Positions 12,122-19,867 of a stretch of DNA of 22,930 bases are shown here, piece by piece. Positions within the stretch are counted from its first letter, which is position 1; each line of letters opens with the position of its first letter. The notes beneath the pieces are model-generated. The model had not been told where the DNA came from and made no database searches. It saw only the letters and a program-made list of their open reading frames with translations. This DNA comes from a virus. The position numbers and the translations under genes were made by a program. The stretch spans positions 1 through 22,930 of IMG/VR virus record IMGVR_UViG_3300044844_000115; one strand, 5' to 3'.

Positions 12122-12193
12122 TTACTTGTTCATTACATACATAGTAACTTCAAAGCCAAAACGCATTTCAGTAGCTGCTGGTGTTGTCCACAT
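12122..12193 (-). CDS. pqqA: PqqA, peptide precursor of pyrroloquinoline quinone
   Basis: This 23-aa peptide has AGGAG 7 nt before its ATG. It begins MWTTPAATEMR and continues FGFEVTMYVMNK. PqqA of Klebsiella is also 23 aa, with Glu15 and Tyr19 as the residues that PqqE joins and that become PQQ. Here E15 and Y19 fall at exactly those positions, in the conserved G-x-E-V-T-x-Y context, with the family's MW at the start, PA at 5-6, R11 and N22. By recall of the Klebsiella peptide about 11 of 23 positions agree. No pqqB, C, D or E is in view, so host enzymes must process it. It is oriented with the late genes, downstream of the spanins, and has its own likely promoter. Chance coding of this pattern with a perfect length and ribosome site is very unlikely. 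Confidence 0.9.
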   Translation of the reverse strand: MWTTPAATEMRFGFEVTMYVMNK

Positions 12194-12232
12194 GATAAAT
12201 CTCCTAATTAGTTAGCTCTTTATTGAGCGTAT

Positions 12233-12261
12233 CTTATAGTATCAGAATTAGGTTTTTTACA
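12233..12261 (-). promoter_or_regulatory. Candidate pqqA promoter
   Basis: The -10 box TATAAG (12238-12233) lies 17 nt after a weak -35 TGTAAA (12261-12256), with an expected start near 12226. A short GCTC/GAGC hairpin (12228-12215) would open the transcript ahead of the pqqA ribosome site. The match is moderate, and read-through from the late operon is also possible. Confidence 0.45.
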
Positions 12262-12302
12262 CATCGGTAGGATTATTAATGCAATCTAGTGAAAAGCACT
12301 AA

Positions 12303-12506
12303 TTAGCGTCTTTCCAATTCAAGTATATATTTACCAAGCTTTGCTGTGTCTTCTTTGCTTAGACACATACCGCCATCAATCTTTTGGATGTTGAGGGTCG
12401 GTTTGAGGGGATATGGCTTTGGCATGGTAGTCGTGCAAGCTATCAAAGTGCTGCTCAAACCAATCAGCAGGATTTGCCTCAATTTGCTCACTCTCTTGTT
12501 GCACAT
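12303..12506 (-). CDS. Rz1-like outer-membrane spanin lipoprotein
   Basis: This 67-aa lipoprotein has a basic N-terminus and a hydrophobic signal (QILLIGLSSTLIAC). The lipobox L-I-A-C places the lipidated Cys at about residue 24. A Pro-containing segment follows (MPKPYPLKP), and a short mature tail ends KYILELERR. This is the usual look of o-spanins, which bridge to the inner-membrane spanin and fuse membranes at lysis. ATG at 12506 has AAGGAG 7 nt upstream and lies inside the preceding gene in another frame, the classic embedded Rz/Rz1 layout. Confidence 0.8.
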   Translation of the reverse strand: MCNKRVSKLRQILLIGLSSTLIACTTTMPKPYPLKPTLNIQKIDGGMCLSKEDTAKLGKYILELERR

Positions 12507-12582
12507 CTTTCTGCTCCTTTTTAGCTGACCACTCTTGGTATAGAGCAAGCAGCCTATCTATGATTGCTAACAGGTATTTCAT
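12376..12582 (-). CDS. Rz-like inner-membrane spanin candidate
   Basis: This 68-aa protein has a short hydrophobic-amphipathic N-terminal helix (MKYLLAIIDRLLALYQEW) followed by a charged coiled-coil-like region (AKKEQKDVQQESEQIEANPA). It follows the holin with an ATGA overlap, and the o-spanin starts inside it, so position argues for the i-spanin. It is shorter than lambda Rz and its membrane helix is weak, so the assignment leans on context. Confidence 0.6.
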   Translation of the reverse strand: MKYLLAIIDRLLALYQEWSAKKEQKDVQQESEQIEANPADWFEQHFDSLHDYHAKAISPQTDPQHPKD

Positions 12583-12746
12583 TTGTCTGCTGTAAACACG
12601 CCAATAGCGCCTATAACGCTTAAACCGAGTGCGACAATAGCTTCACCTTGCTCTGGTGATAAAGTCAAGCCTACGGCTGTTAAAAGAGCTACTAGACCCC
12701 TCCATGTAGATGATTCTTTGCCACGAGCTAATAAAAATGCTTTCAT
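12579..12746 (-). CDS. Holin-like protein with two membrane helices
   Basis: This 55-aa protein has AAGGAG 5 nt before ATG and was recovered by direct translation. After a polar start (MKAFLLARGKESSTWRG) come two hydrophobic segments, LVALLTAVGLTL (about residues 18-29) and AIVALGLSVIGAIGVF (about 37-52), separated by SPEQGE. Small two-helix proteins of this kind between endolysin and spanins are usually holins that time lysis. It overlaps the spanin gene as ATGA. Confidence 0.7.
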   Translation of the reverse strand: MKAFLLARGKESSTWRGLVALLTAVGLTLSPEQGEAIVALGLSVIGAIGVFTADK

Positions 12747-12748
12747 AA

Positions 12749-13186
12749 TTACTCCTTAAAAGGTTTGTAAGATGGTTTGCCGTTCATAAAAGTTGCCGTT
12801 AAGAATTGCTGACGCATTTTAGGGTCAAACGATACATGAACCCATGTGCCTTCTTCAATAACTTGGTCTACCTTAATGCCAGACTTAAATAAAGCTTTTA
12901 CTACATCAATAGGCTTGCCAAAACCAGCGCAAGTAAAATCAGCAGCTAGACCGTCCATGTGAGCAGAGTTTACAGAACCGCCTATCTTGCGATTAAGCTC
13001 CATGCAACGAAAGGCAGAGCTAATCCGTAATGGATGGCCTAAGAATGTGCGTATTTTCTCAAGGTTGTCAGCTAATGTTTTTAAGTTGTTTCTAACTGCC
13101 TGGGATGGGTTGTTGTTTATACCGTTGCGAACTGCTGTTTGTGAGAAGGTTAGCTCCTCAAGCGTAAAATGCTCGCTCAACTTCAT
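12749..13186 (-). CDS. Endolysin, peptidase M15 type (D-Ala-D-Ala/L-Ala-D-Glu peptidase)
   Basis: This 145-aa peptidoglycan peptidase cleaves peptide cross-bridges to lyse the host. The start KLSEHFTLEELTFSQTAVRN is a typical M15 endolysin opening. The zinc site is read in SSAFRC, SAHMDGLAADF (about residues 73-83, His and Asp ligands) and the terminal WVHVSF (His ligand). No signal peptide is present, so it needs the holin. It lies 2 nt before the holin gene and begins with ATGA overlap to the gene upstream. Confidence 0.9.
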   Translation of the reverse strand: MKLSEHFTLEELTFSQTAVRNGINNNPSQAVRNNLKTLADNLEKIRTFLGHPLRISSAFRCMELNRKIGGSVNSAHMDGLAADFTCAGFGKPIDVVKALFKSGIKVDQVIEEGTWVHVSFDPKMRQQFLTATFMNGKPSYKPFKE

Positions 13187-13545
13187 TTAAGGTTTTCCAA
13201 TTTGTAGATTAAGCTTAAGAACTCACCTACTACCTCGTCCACAATATTTTGTAAAGCAGAGTCTTCTTTAGGAATACATTTGTAACGGTTTTTTTCTATG
13301 TAATCTAGCTTTTCAGCTATGCAGTAGATAGGCTCTTTATATTTTTCTTCTTCAGTCAGTATGGGTATCTCTTTAATGATCCCATGACGGCCTTGATAGG
13401 CCTCTGTTAGCTTGTCTGCTAACTCTGCTATGTCTTCATAAAAGTGGCCTAATGCTTTGTGTTGAGAATAACTTTTAGTGCGTAAATGTTCTCTGTGTGC
13501 TACATCCCTAGCTAAAAACAATGTTGCTATAAATTCACCAATCAT
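13183..13545 (-). CDS. DUF5856-like helical phage protein
   Basis: This 120-aa all-helical protein has LARDVAHREHLRTKSYSQHK then ALGHFYEDIAELADKLTEAY, a pattern I associate with phage DUF5856 proteins that have a Dps/ferritin-like four-helix outline. The role is not known. It lies directly before the endolysin and is joined at both ends by ATGA overlaps. The family call is from memory and should be treated as tentative. Confidence 0.55.
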   Translation of the reverse strand: MIGEFIATLFLARDVAHREHLRTKSYSQHKALGHFYEDIAELADKLTEAYQGRHGIIKEIPILTEEEKYKEPIYCIAEKLDYIEKNRYKCIPKEDSALQNIVDEVVGEFLSLIYKLENLK

Positions 13546-13682
13546 ATCTCATCCTCAATATCAATAATTCCAATTAAATCTTCATCGTAAACATTACACT
13601 CATGGCAGACATGAAAATCTATGTCAGCATCGTCTATCTCGTATGGCTCTCCGCAACACTCGCAGAGTTTGATTTGTTTCAT
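13542..13682 (-). CDS. Small zinc-ribbon protein
   Basis: This 46-aa protein was found by direct translation. The motif CECCGEPYEI (Cys at about residues 7, 9, 10) and then CHEC (about 26-29) suggest a treble-clef or ribbon zinc site, followed by an acidic tail (DIEDEI). It overlaps both neighbours as ATGA. The ribosome site is weak (GAGG 12-13 nt upstream), so coupling to the previous frame is likely. Function unknown. Confidence 0.6.
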   Translation of the reverse strand: MKQIKLCECCGEPYEIDDADIDFHVCHECNVYDEDLIGIIDIEDEI

Positions 13683-13813
13683 AGCCGTAACTTCCCTCGT
13701 AGTTTGTATAGAAGGGCAATTTTACGAGCTGTCCTATCTACACGCCTGACAATAGTATGCCTACCATCCCACAGGTTTTTGCCGTTTAATTTACGCATAC
13801 GGTATAAAATCAT
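13679..13813 (-). CDS. Small basic hypothetical protein
   Basis: This 44-aa (or 39-aa from the ATG at 13798) strongly basic protein contains NLWDGRHTIVRRVDRTARKI. It begins immediately after the T tract of a terminator and has no clear ribosome site, so it would be expressed only by read-through. Its stop overlaps the next start. Basic character suggests nucleic-acid binding, nothing more specific. Confidence 0.45.
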   Translation of the reverse strand: MILYRMRKLNGKNLWDGRHTIVRRVDRTARKIALLYKLRGKLRL

Positions 13814-13835
13814 AATAAAAAAGCCCCGAAGGGCT
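13814..13835 (-). terminator. Rho-independent terminator between virion and lysis genes
   Basis: On the minus strand AGCCC-TTCG-GGGCT (13835-13822) is a 5-bp stem with the very stable UUCG loop, followed by five more T. The phosphoesterase stop codon overlaps its base. It separates the virion gene block from the small genes and lysis cassette, which would lower lysis-gene transcription unless antiterminated. Confidence 0.85.
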
Positions 13836-14613
13836 AGGCATACTTATTCTTAAGGTATTTAAGTGTTAGTGGCAATTCGTCAAAACGGCCATCCTCTACA
13901 TCGTATAGCATATAGCACCCACGAAAATGATTGTTACCTTGAGCGCCTAAGTAAGATTCGTTATGCTCGTAGCACGATCCACATATAATGGCTGTCATCT
14001 CTTGACCATTAGCTTTCATAGCGTAAGAGATTTGTCTGCCTTGTTGATGACCAGCAAAGCAACTCATGTGCTTTTTAGATAGCAATGCTGCACTAGAGCC
14101 AATAGGTCTGCCCATAGCACCCGATGTAAAGTAGTGAGAGTATGCTATGCCGTCAATGACAATAACCTCTAGGAATGGGATAACTTCCCAGTCTTGGTAA
14201 GGCAAGTCATCAATAGAGATAAGACCGTCTAGTTTCCTATCCTCGTTAATAGCACGATTAATACGGTCTTCGTGATTACCTAGGGTTAAAACCATCCTAG
14301 GCTTGTATTGCTTGTGTTTAAAACTTTTAGCTTGTTTGTTGTAGTCATATATAGGCTGTAGAAGGGCATCCATAGCCTCTCTAGCAGCCCAAATATCTTT
14401 TTGGTAGCTACGACCTTCAAATGACTTTTTACCCACATCATAAGAAGAAAGGGACTCCATATCAGCGAAGTCCCCTATACAAATAATTACATCAGGCTTT
14501 TTGTCTACAAGGTATTTACCTATGCAGTTTAGGAATGTAAAGTCATTCCCATCTTTAGCCTGGACATCAGGCAACACAAAATGTGTCTTAGTGGGTTTTG
14601 TCAGGAAGCTCAT
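13834..14613 (-). CDS. Calcineurin-like metallophosphoesterase
   Basis: This phosphoesterase of about 259 aa has the family metal motifs in order: LPDVQ (a D-x-Q variant of DxH), IGDFAD, LGNHEDR, HYF and AGHQQGR. The phage role is unknown; relatives act as nucleotide phosphatases, nucleases or ligand-removing enzymes. Two in-frame ATGs are possible (14634 and 14613), neither with a good ribosome site. I prefer 14613 because the overlap with the upstream gene is shorter and the first conserved motif follows closely. The gene ends in a terminator. Confidence 0.85.
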   Translation of the reverse strand: MSFLTKPTKTHFVLPDVQAKDGNDFTFLNCIGKYLVDKKPDVIICIGDFADMESLSSYDVGKKSFEGRSYQKDIWAAREAMDALLQPIYDYNKQAKSFKHKQYKPRMVLTLGNHEDRINRAINEDRKLDGLISIDDLPYQDWEVIPFLEVIVIDGIAYSHYFTSGAMGRPIGSSAALLSKKHMSCFAGHQQGRQISYAMKANGQEMTAIICGSCYEHNESYLGAQGNNHFRGCYMLYDVEDGRFDELPLTLKYLKNKYA

Positions 14614-14764
14614 AATATAGTTGTAAGTCCTCATCAGAGAAAAGCACTACGCAAGTGCCATCCTCTGTATACATTACAAACTCATCGTTGTCAATACCCA
14701 CTTCTTCTATTCTTTGACCTACCAACTTGTCAAATAATGCCTCTAATTTTTGTTGTTGATTCAT
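14588..14764 (-). CDS. Small acidic hypothetical protein
   Basis: This 58-aa protein was recovered by direct translation. It begins with a helical MNQQQKLEALFDKLVGQRIE and continues with VGIDNDEFVMYTEDGTCVVL, which looks like a small beta sheet. It overlaps the upstream gene as ATGA and the phosphoesterase start by about 26 nt. No family is recognised. Confidence 0.6.
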   Translation of the reverse strand: MNQQQKLEALFDKLVGQRIEEVGIDNDEFVMYTEDGTCVVLFSDEDLQLYYELPDKTH

Positions 14765-14994
14765 TTGTCAGCTTTGTGATCAAGCTTTTCAAATATACGA
14801 TTAAGAACGGCTTCTAAACGGTCTAGCCTAGCCTCTAAGTCTTCTTTACGGACATAAAATGTAGGCAGGTCAACTTCAATGGCTTTTACATCACGCTTTA
14901 GGTCTTGAACGGCATCCCATAACTGTCTAGCAAACCAGCCTAAAACAGAAAGAACTGTACCGCCTACAATGTTGATTAAGTTTTGAGTTTCCAT
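14761..14994 (-). CDS. Small membrane protein with coiled coil
   Basis: This 77-aa protein has an N-terminal hydrophobic helix (INIVGGTVLSVLGWFARQLW, about residues 7-26) followed by charged heptad-like helices (DLEARLDRLEAVLNRIFEKL). Similar short proteins are common beside tail-fibre genes of short-tailed phages and are sometimes annotated as holins or spanin-like. Its actual job is uncertain. It lies 8 nt after the fibre gene. Confidence 0.65.
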   Translation of the reverse strand: METQNLINIVGGTVLSVLGWFARQLWDAVQDLKRDVKAIEVDLPTFYVRKEDLEARLDRLEAVLNRIFEKLDHKADK

Positions 14995-15002
14995 CGCAGC
15001 CT

Positions 15003-15698
15003 CTACAATACTACCCAGCGTGAACCGCCAGGAACTGTTACAGTAGCACCAGCATCTATTGTTATAGGGCCAGTAGTTAATGCGTTTTTAGTTGAAGGTA
15101 TTGAGTAGCTTGTTGTAACTACTTGATCGTTCTCAATAAACACTTCGTCTGATCCGCCACCAGTAGCACCACCTCCGCCACCTGCACCGCTTAACAACTG
15201 AAACTGTGTGCCATCGTAAACCACTTGAATAACAGCGTCAGCTACAATATCATCGGATACTAAACTAACTGTGCCGTTTTTAGTAATGGCTTTAGCGCCA
15301 ATACCGTTGATGTTAAGTGTTACAGCACCTGTGTTAGCACCTGCGGATATAAATCTAAACACTTGGCCAGCAGCTAGGGCAGTCATACCTAAGGCAGCCG
15401 TAGCCACGATAGTATCTGTGCCAGTAATGCCTGTTAGGTATTGAAATGTTGAGTCCTGTATTTGACCTGCTGAAGCTGATTGAGTTCGCAGCGTAGCAGA
15501 GCCTACACCCGACAATACATACCCACCCATAGGCAAGTTAGCCGTAGGTGTAGTTTGACCGTCTGATGTAAGCGATGCTGTAAGTGCTGATGCAATGTCG
15601 TTTAATGTGCTGTTAGCCCAAGTTGAGGAAATTGTAGTTCCCGTAATAACAGGATTACCTGCTGGTAAAGAGTATACCCCACTGCCGTTGCGTGCCAT
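15003..15698 (-). CDS. Tail fibre-type protein
   Basis: This 231-aa Thr/Ser/Ala/Gly-rich protein has an N-terminus (MARNGSGVYSLPAGNPVITG, then TTISSTWANSTLNDIASALT) of a type widespread in phage tail-fibre proteins. A beta-rich body and a Gly-run linker (GAGGGGGATGGGSD) precede a short C-terminal strand domain ending GGSRWVVL. The N-terminal part likely attaches to the virion and the C-terminal part may contact the host or another fibre piece. It has AGGA 7 nt before ATG. It follows the ejection-protein genes after an 81-nt gap. Confidence 0.82.
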   Translation of the reverse strand: MARNGSGVYSLPAGNPVITGTTISSTWANSTLNDIASALTASLTSDGQTTPTANLPMGGYVLSGVGSATLRTQSASAGQIQDSTFQYLTGITGTDTIVATAALGMTALAAGQVFRFISAGANTGAVTLNINGIGAKAITKNGTVSLVSDDIVADAVIQVVYDGTQFQLLSGAGGGGGATGGGSDEVFIENDQVVTTSYSIPSTKNALTTGPITIDAGATVTVPGGSRWVVL

Positions 15699-15779
15699 TA
15701 TTGATTCCTTTTGCGTTTTGTTGTAGTATTAAACATGACTATATTGACCACATTAATAGGCGTAGCATTTTACTCATGG

Positions 15780-17504
15780 CTATTGTCCTTTATCAGACAG
15801 CGCAGGGTTAGCTGCACCAGCAATGTAAGGGCTACTTTTCCTTATAAGCTCGGCAAGCTTTTTGGCAGATTCTGGGCGTTTTGTAAGCGCTGCTGCCGTT
15901 GCTTTTCTACCTAAATAAGGCAAGCTACCAGCAGTTAAAGCAGCCGCTAGTGGCATAGCCGTTCCAGTAGCACTTCCTGCCGCAGCACCACCACCTAGTA
16001 ATGCTAACCTTCCAGCAGTTCCAGAATCAGGCACTTTTGAGCCTAGTATGTTTGTGCCTTGCTCTGCTAAGTCTTGCATTAAAGCTTGACCAGTAGCACT
16101 TGCACCCTTACCTACGCTAGTGTCTTGCGCTCTTACGGCTTGAGCTAATTGAGCTGGCGTAAACATACCTTCTCTTGCACCTGCCGCTGTTGAGCTTGCT
16201 GCTTGACGAATTCTAGTGTAATTAGCATAGCCAGTATTAATGGCTTTTAATTCATCAGAAAAGCCTGGGTTTACCCTAGGCAAAGTATCACGCAATATGC
16301 GTAAAGCTTCATTCAATGCACTGCCTAATTCTTGTTGATAAGCATCTGTTGATTTAGAAAATGCTTTAGCCTCTTTGTTTAATTTAGATTCAACAGTTTT
16401 AAATGTTGTGCCTAGCATAGACCCATTAGGAGATGCTTTGCTCATTACATCATCAATAATTCTACTAAACTTAGCTTGCTCTTGTGGGCCAAGGCCAGTT
16501 GCCATTTGTTTTAAATTGTCAAATTCTTGAACAAATTGTTGATCAGGCTTAAATGAGATTTTTGGCAATAATGAATCGTAAGCTTTGCCTAACTTCTCTT
16601 TTACCTCTGTTACACCAGCACGACCAGCTTCACTTACTTTTTCACCAATAGGCGCTAATGCACGATTTAACGCAGCTTTGTTAAACTCTTCTTGTGTTTT
16701 GCGTTTTGCATAACCAATTGCATCACCTAAAATTGGCAAACTTTGCAATTTCTCTTCTACTGTATTAAAAGCACCACCAAGTATTTGTCCTGGTGTAGGG
16801 GTAACACCTTCTTTCATTAACTGCGCTGCCATTGCGTTAGTTTCAGGCTTAACTACTCTTGCTGCACCTGCAAGCAATCCTGATGCACCAGCACCAAACG
16901 CTGCACCTTTGCCAACCTCTTGCGCTTTGTTCATCCAATAATTTTCATCATTGACATCGCCAGATGGGGTTAAAGCGCCACCAATAGCACCAACACCAGC
17001 ACCTGCTTTTATAGCTTGAGCGCCACGCAATGCCATAGGTAGTTTAGATGCAATAGCCACATTAGCAGGGCTTAACACATTGCCAGCAAATCTTGATACA
17101 TCGCTACCTTCAAAACCTGTGGCTTGTTTAGCTGCTTGATAATCAGCTTCATTTGCTTTGTTCATGCCTTGCACTCGACTAGCTTCAGAGCCAAGATAAT
17201 CACTTACTGCATTTGGAGCGTAGCCACCTAATGATGTAATTGCTTGTAAACCTTTCGGCAACAATGCAGCAGCCTCGTCTATTGGGTCACGCATACCTTG
17301 CAATACCCTACCGCCAACTGAAGATTGCATTTCTTGTCTAGGTGTAGCAGGGCTGCCAACAGGTGCTTGCATTGCTTGATTAGGCATATTGCTTTTTTCA
17401 GCTTTTGCCTCTTGATAAGCTTGAGCAACAGTATTGAACTCAGGTGTACCTTTTTTAGCTTGATTGGCTACAATCCATTGTGCGTAATCATCTGCATTTG
17501 CCAT
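15780..17504 (-). CDS. Putative DNA-ejection (internal virion) protein
   Basis: This 574-aa Ala/Gly-rich protein has glycine-zipper-like membrane-active stretches (about residues 160-215, AGVGAIGGAL and AAFGAGASGLLAGAA, and near 500-520, LALLGGGAAAGSATG). Between them are long helices. Such composition and a place among tail genes fit the ejection proteins of podoviruses that form a conduit through the envelope. There is no enzyme motif, in particular no lysozyme motif. AGGA upstream supports the ATG at 17504. It begins 1 nt after the stop of the neighbouring virion gene. Confidence 0.7.
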   Translation of the reverse strand: MANADDYAQWIVANQAKKGTPEFNTVAQAYQEAKAEKSNMPNQAMQAPVGSPATPRQEMQSSVGGRVLQGMRDPIDEAAALLPKGLQAITSLGGYAPNAVSDYLGSEASRVQGMNKANEADYQAAKQATGFEGSDVSRFAGNVLSPANVAIASKLPMALRGAQAIKAGAGVGAIGGALTPSGDVNDENYWMNKAQEVGKGAAFGAGASGLLAGAARVVKPETNAMAAQLMKEGVTPTPGQILGGAFNTVEEKLQSLPILGDAIGYAKRKTQEEFNKAALNRALAPIGEKVSEAGRAGVTEVKEKLGKAYDSLLPKISFKPDQQFVQEFDNLKQMATGLGPQEQAKFSRIIDDVMSKASPNGSMLGTTFKTVESKLNKEAKAFSKSTDAYQQELGSALNEALRILRDTLPRVNPGFSDELKAINTGYANYTRIRQAASSTAAGAREGMFTPAQLAQAVRAQDTSVGKGASATGQALMQDLAEQGTNILGSKVPDSGTAGRLALLGGGAAAGSATGTAMPLAAALTAGSLPYLGRKATAAALTKRPESAKKLAELIRKSSPYIAGAANPALSDKGQ

Positions 17505-17505
17505 A

Positions 17506-18780
17506 TTATCGTCCTATAATTGCATCAGCTTGTGAGCGAATTGCGCTTGTTTTTGCTGCGCTTGGTGATTTACCTAAAAACTCTGGCTCACTAACATTTA
17601 ACCCAGCAGCTCTAGCTTTTTGGAATAAAGTTTTAGTTGCTGTTTGCAAGTTTCTAGCAAAAGCTTCTTCGCTCACGCTTGGGTCTAAAGCACCAACAGA
17701 TTCAGCTAATTTTTTACCTTCAGCATCAGACAATGCACCCATGCCTTTAAGAGCAGATACCATTGGCACAAAAGTTTGAGCTTTAAATGTTGTTAAATTA
17801 GCAGCAAAGTCTTTAGCATCAGTGCCTGGGATTGAACTCATCCAACTGCTTACACCAGTGCCAGCTTTTCTACCACCGTGAGCAAACAAAGCTTGAGCTT
17901 GATCAAGAACTTGTTGAGCAGATATTTCGTTTTGTGCTTTTTGTTGAACTTTAACAACATCTTTAGCTTCGTTAGCAGCGCTGTAAGGTTGCGCTCCAAT
18001 AGCTTGATTGCGAGGCACAAGTCTAGGCTTGCCATCTGCACCAATAACATTAACAAGAGGTGCGTTTGCAGCTTGGAATTGTCTTGATAAGGCATTTTCA
18101 TTAGCTTGAAAGCCTTGACTAGATTTTTGCAATGCCATTTGATTGGCAAATTGTTTTTCACCTTGCGTTAATTCAAAGCCTTGACGGTCTTTCATTTGAA
18201 TTCGTTGGAATTCTCTGTCACTAGCAACATCCTCTGCTTTGTTAGCAGACTCTAAACCACCCATCATAGCTTGTTGCATTAACTGTGGATTGTTAGTTGC
18301 AGAGCTGTATTTTAACAACGCAGCATAACGGTCACCAGCAGTTAAAGGCACTTGACGAGGCGGCTCATTGACCATGCCCATGTTGGGGGCCATTTCACCA
18401 GTAGAACCTGTTACAGTTGTAGGTTGTTGAGGTGCTTGCTCTGTTCTAGGCATTAAGTCTTTTTGGTATTGAGATAAAGCGTCAGCCATCTTAGCTTGCT
18501 TACCTTTAGCGTATTCACCGTATTGAGCAATGCCTTCTTTTTCTTGTTTGCCAGCTTGATATTTATTAGCCAAACCAGCAAGTTGTTGTGTTATTGATGG
18601 CGCAACATAAATGCCTGATACCATTTGACCTTGAGGAGCTTCTTGATTGCGTAACGCATCAGCAAACTTCATCTTACGCTTTAGCTCAAGCTCCATCATT
18701 GTATCGTCTTGAGGCATACCACTAGATTCACCAGGCATTAAGCCTTGTAGTGATGTTGATAAGTATTTTGCAAGATTCAT
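17506..18780 (-). CDS. Putative internal virion or ejection protein
   Basis: This 424-aa, Gln/Ala/Met-rich helical protein has no recognised domain. Low-complexity polar regions occupy residues about 10-250 (many QQ and NxQ runs), with a more ordered C-terminal third (FVPMVSALKGMGALSDAEGK, then LAESVGALDPSVSEEAFARN). Gene order (between two other ejection-type genes) and composition suggest a second DNA-ejection protein, as in P22-like and other podophage modules with three such genes. No catalytic motif is visible. Confidence 0.6.
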   Translation of the reverse strand: MNLAKYLSTSLQGLMPGESSGMPQDDTMMELELKRKMKFADALRNQEAPQGQMVSGIYVAPSITQQLAGLANKYQAGKQEKEGIAQYGEYAKGKQAKMADALSQYQKDLMPRTEQAPQQPTTVTGSTGEMAPNMGMVNEPPRQVPLTAGDRYAALLKYSSATNNPQLMQQAMMGGLESANKAEDVASDREFQRIQMKDRQGFELTQGEKQFANQMALQKSSQGFQANENALSRQFQAANAPLVNVIGADGKPRLVPRNQAIGAQPYSAANEAKDVVKVQQKAQNEISAQQVLDQAQALFAHGGRKAGTGVSSWMSSIPGTDAKDFAANLTTFKAQTFVPMVSALKGMGALSDAEGKKLAESVGALDPSVSEEAFARNLQTATKTLFQKARAAGLNVSEPEFLGKSPSAAKTSAIRSQADAIIGR

Positions 18781-18781
18781 A

Positions 18782-19867
18782 TTAAAGTCCTAGCATTGAG
18801 TAATTAACACCTTTAAACCCATTAGGCATTTCAGCCACAGCTTCTGGCATAATAGCTTCAACCTCTTGAGCAAGCACACCAACTTGTCTACCTTCAGGCA
18901 AATCGTAACCGTCTTTGTAGTTGTATGAGTAAAGGTTAAGACCGTTATCTAATGAGCCAACTTTTTTAATGTTTTCTTTAACATTAACATCAGACATTAA
19001 ATAAGCGCCACCAAGACCCATTAAGCCACTCATAAAGTTACCTTTAGAGGCGTTAGAAGCGTTTGTAGCTGCCACTTGAGCGTTGTAACCTTGTTGAGTA
19101 GCACCAAGTATATCAGCCCCACCAGTATTGGCTTGTTGAGGTGTAGCAGCGTAGCTTGGGTTTTGCACTTGAGAACCTGTACGCAATGCGTTAATAACAT
19201 TAATCGGTTGCATTTGGTTGTAAGCTTCTTGCTGAAAGGCTTGTTGATTTGCACCTAAACCAACATTCATGCCACTTGTAATAGCACCAAGTTGACGGTC
19301 GTTTTGATTCATGGCTAATTGGCGTTTAGCGTTTTGATAAGCTTCTGTGCCTTGAGCAATACCTTGGTTAGCTAATTGAGCGTCAGACATTGCTGATTCT
19401 TGAGCAATTTGAGGTTGCAATCTACGCATAATAGCGTCAGAGTATGTTTCGCCAGGATTAATGCCGTAAGACGGCAATTTAGATGTATCTACACCAGGTT
19501 TGCTTAACACTTCGTTAGCGTAATCTAAGCCTTTATTGGCGGTAGACATCAAACCTTCGTTAAGTTGACTTTCTTGCTCGTAGATTTTTTGTTGTTCTGG
19601 AGATAAAGTTTGAGTGGCAGTATAAAGAGTATTGCCGTATGGGTCAGTGCCTTCGTTAGCTGTGTATGTTAAGTTGCCGTATGGTGTAACTTGGTTTGTA
19701 CGATTAGCAGCAGCAGTAGCCCTTGCAGCCTCTAAGTTGCCAGCAGATGTTTCTTTAGCAGCCGCTGTATAGTCAGGCGCTGGTGGTGCTTTACCTTTAC
19801 CGTTAGCCATTGATATAAATGGATCACGAACACCTTGCAATCTTAATTGCACAAATTTACCTAGCAT
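18782..19867 (-). CDS. Ejection-type virion protein with C-terminal S74-like segment
   Basis: This 361-aa protein has a Gln/Ala/Asn-rich body with repeated NAQ/AQQ patterns. It ends with a short segment resembling the peptidase S74 (endosialidase) intramolecular chaperone: MSDVNVKENIKKVGSLDNG at residues 291-309, with the Ser-Asp and Lys that mark the dyad, then GVLAQEVEAIMPEAV (about 340-354). In the full domain this part is followed by about 50-80 further residues; here only about 70 are present. ATG at 19867 has GGAG 8 nt upstream, followed by a run of eight A. It overlaps the GNAT stop by 11 nt. The first in the row of three ejection-type genes. Confidence 0.7.
   Translation of the reverse strand: MLGKFVQLRLQGVRDPFISMANGKGKAPPAPDYTAAAKETSAGNLEAARATAAANRTNQVTPYGNLTYTANEGTDPYGNTLYTATQTLSPEQQKIYEQESQLNEGLMSTANKGLDYANEVLSKPGVDTSKLPSYGINPGETYSDAIMRRLQPQIAQESAMSDAQLANQGIAQGTEAYQNAKRQLAMNQNDRQLGAITSGMNVGLGANQQAFQQEAYNQMQPINVINALRTGSQVQNPSYAATPQQANTGGADILGATQQGYNAQVAATNASNASKGNFMSGLMGLGGAYLMSDVNVKENIKKVGSLDNGLNLYSYNYKDGYDLPEGRQVGVLAQEVEAIMPEAVAEMPNGFKGVNYSMLGL

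Noticed and set aside
15699-15779. Two 12-codon frames between fibre and ejection genes
   Set aside because: Too short, no convincing ribosome sites; I see nothing else in this 81-nt gap.
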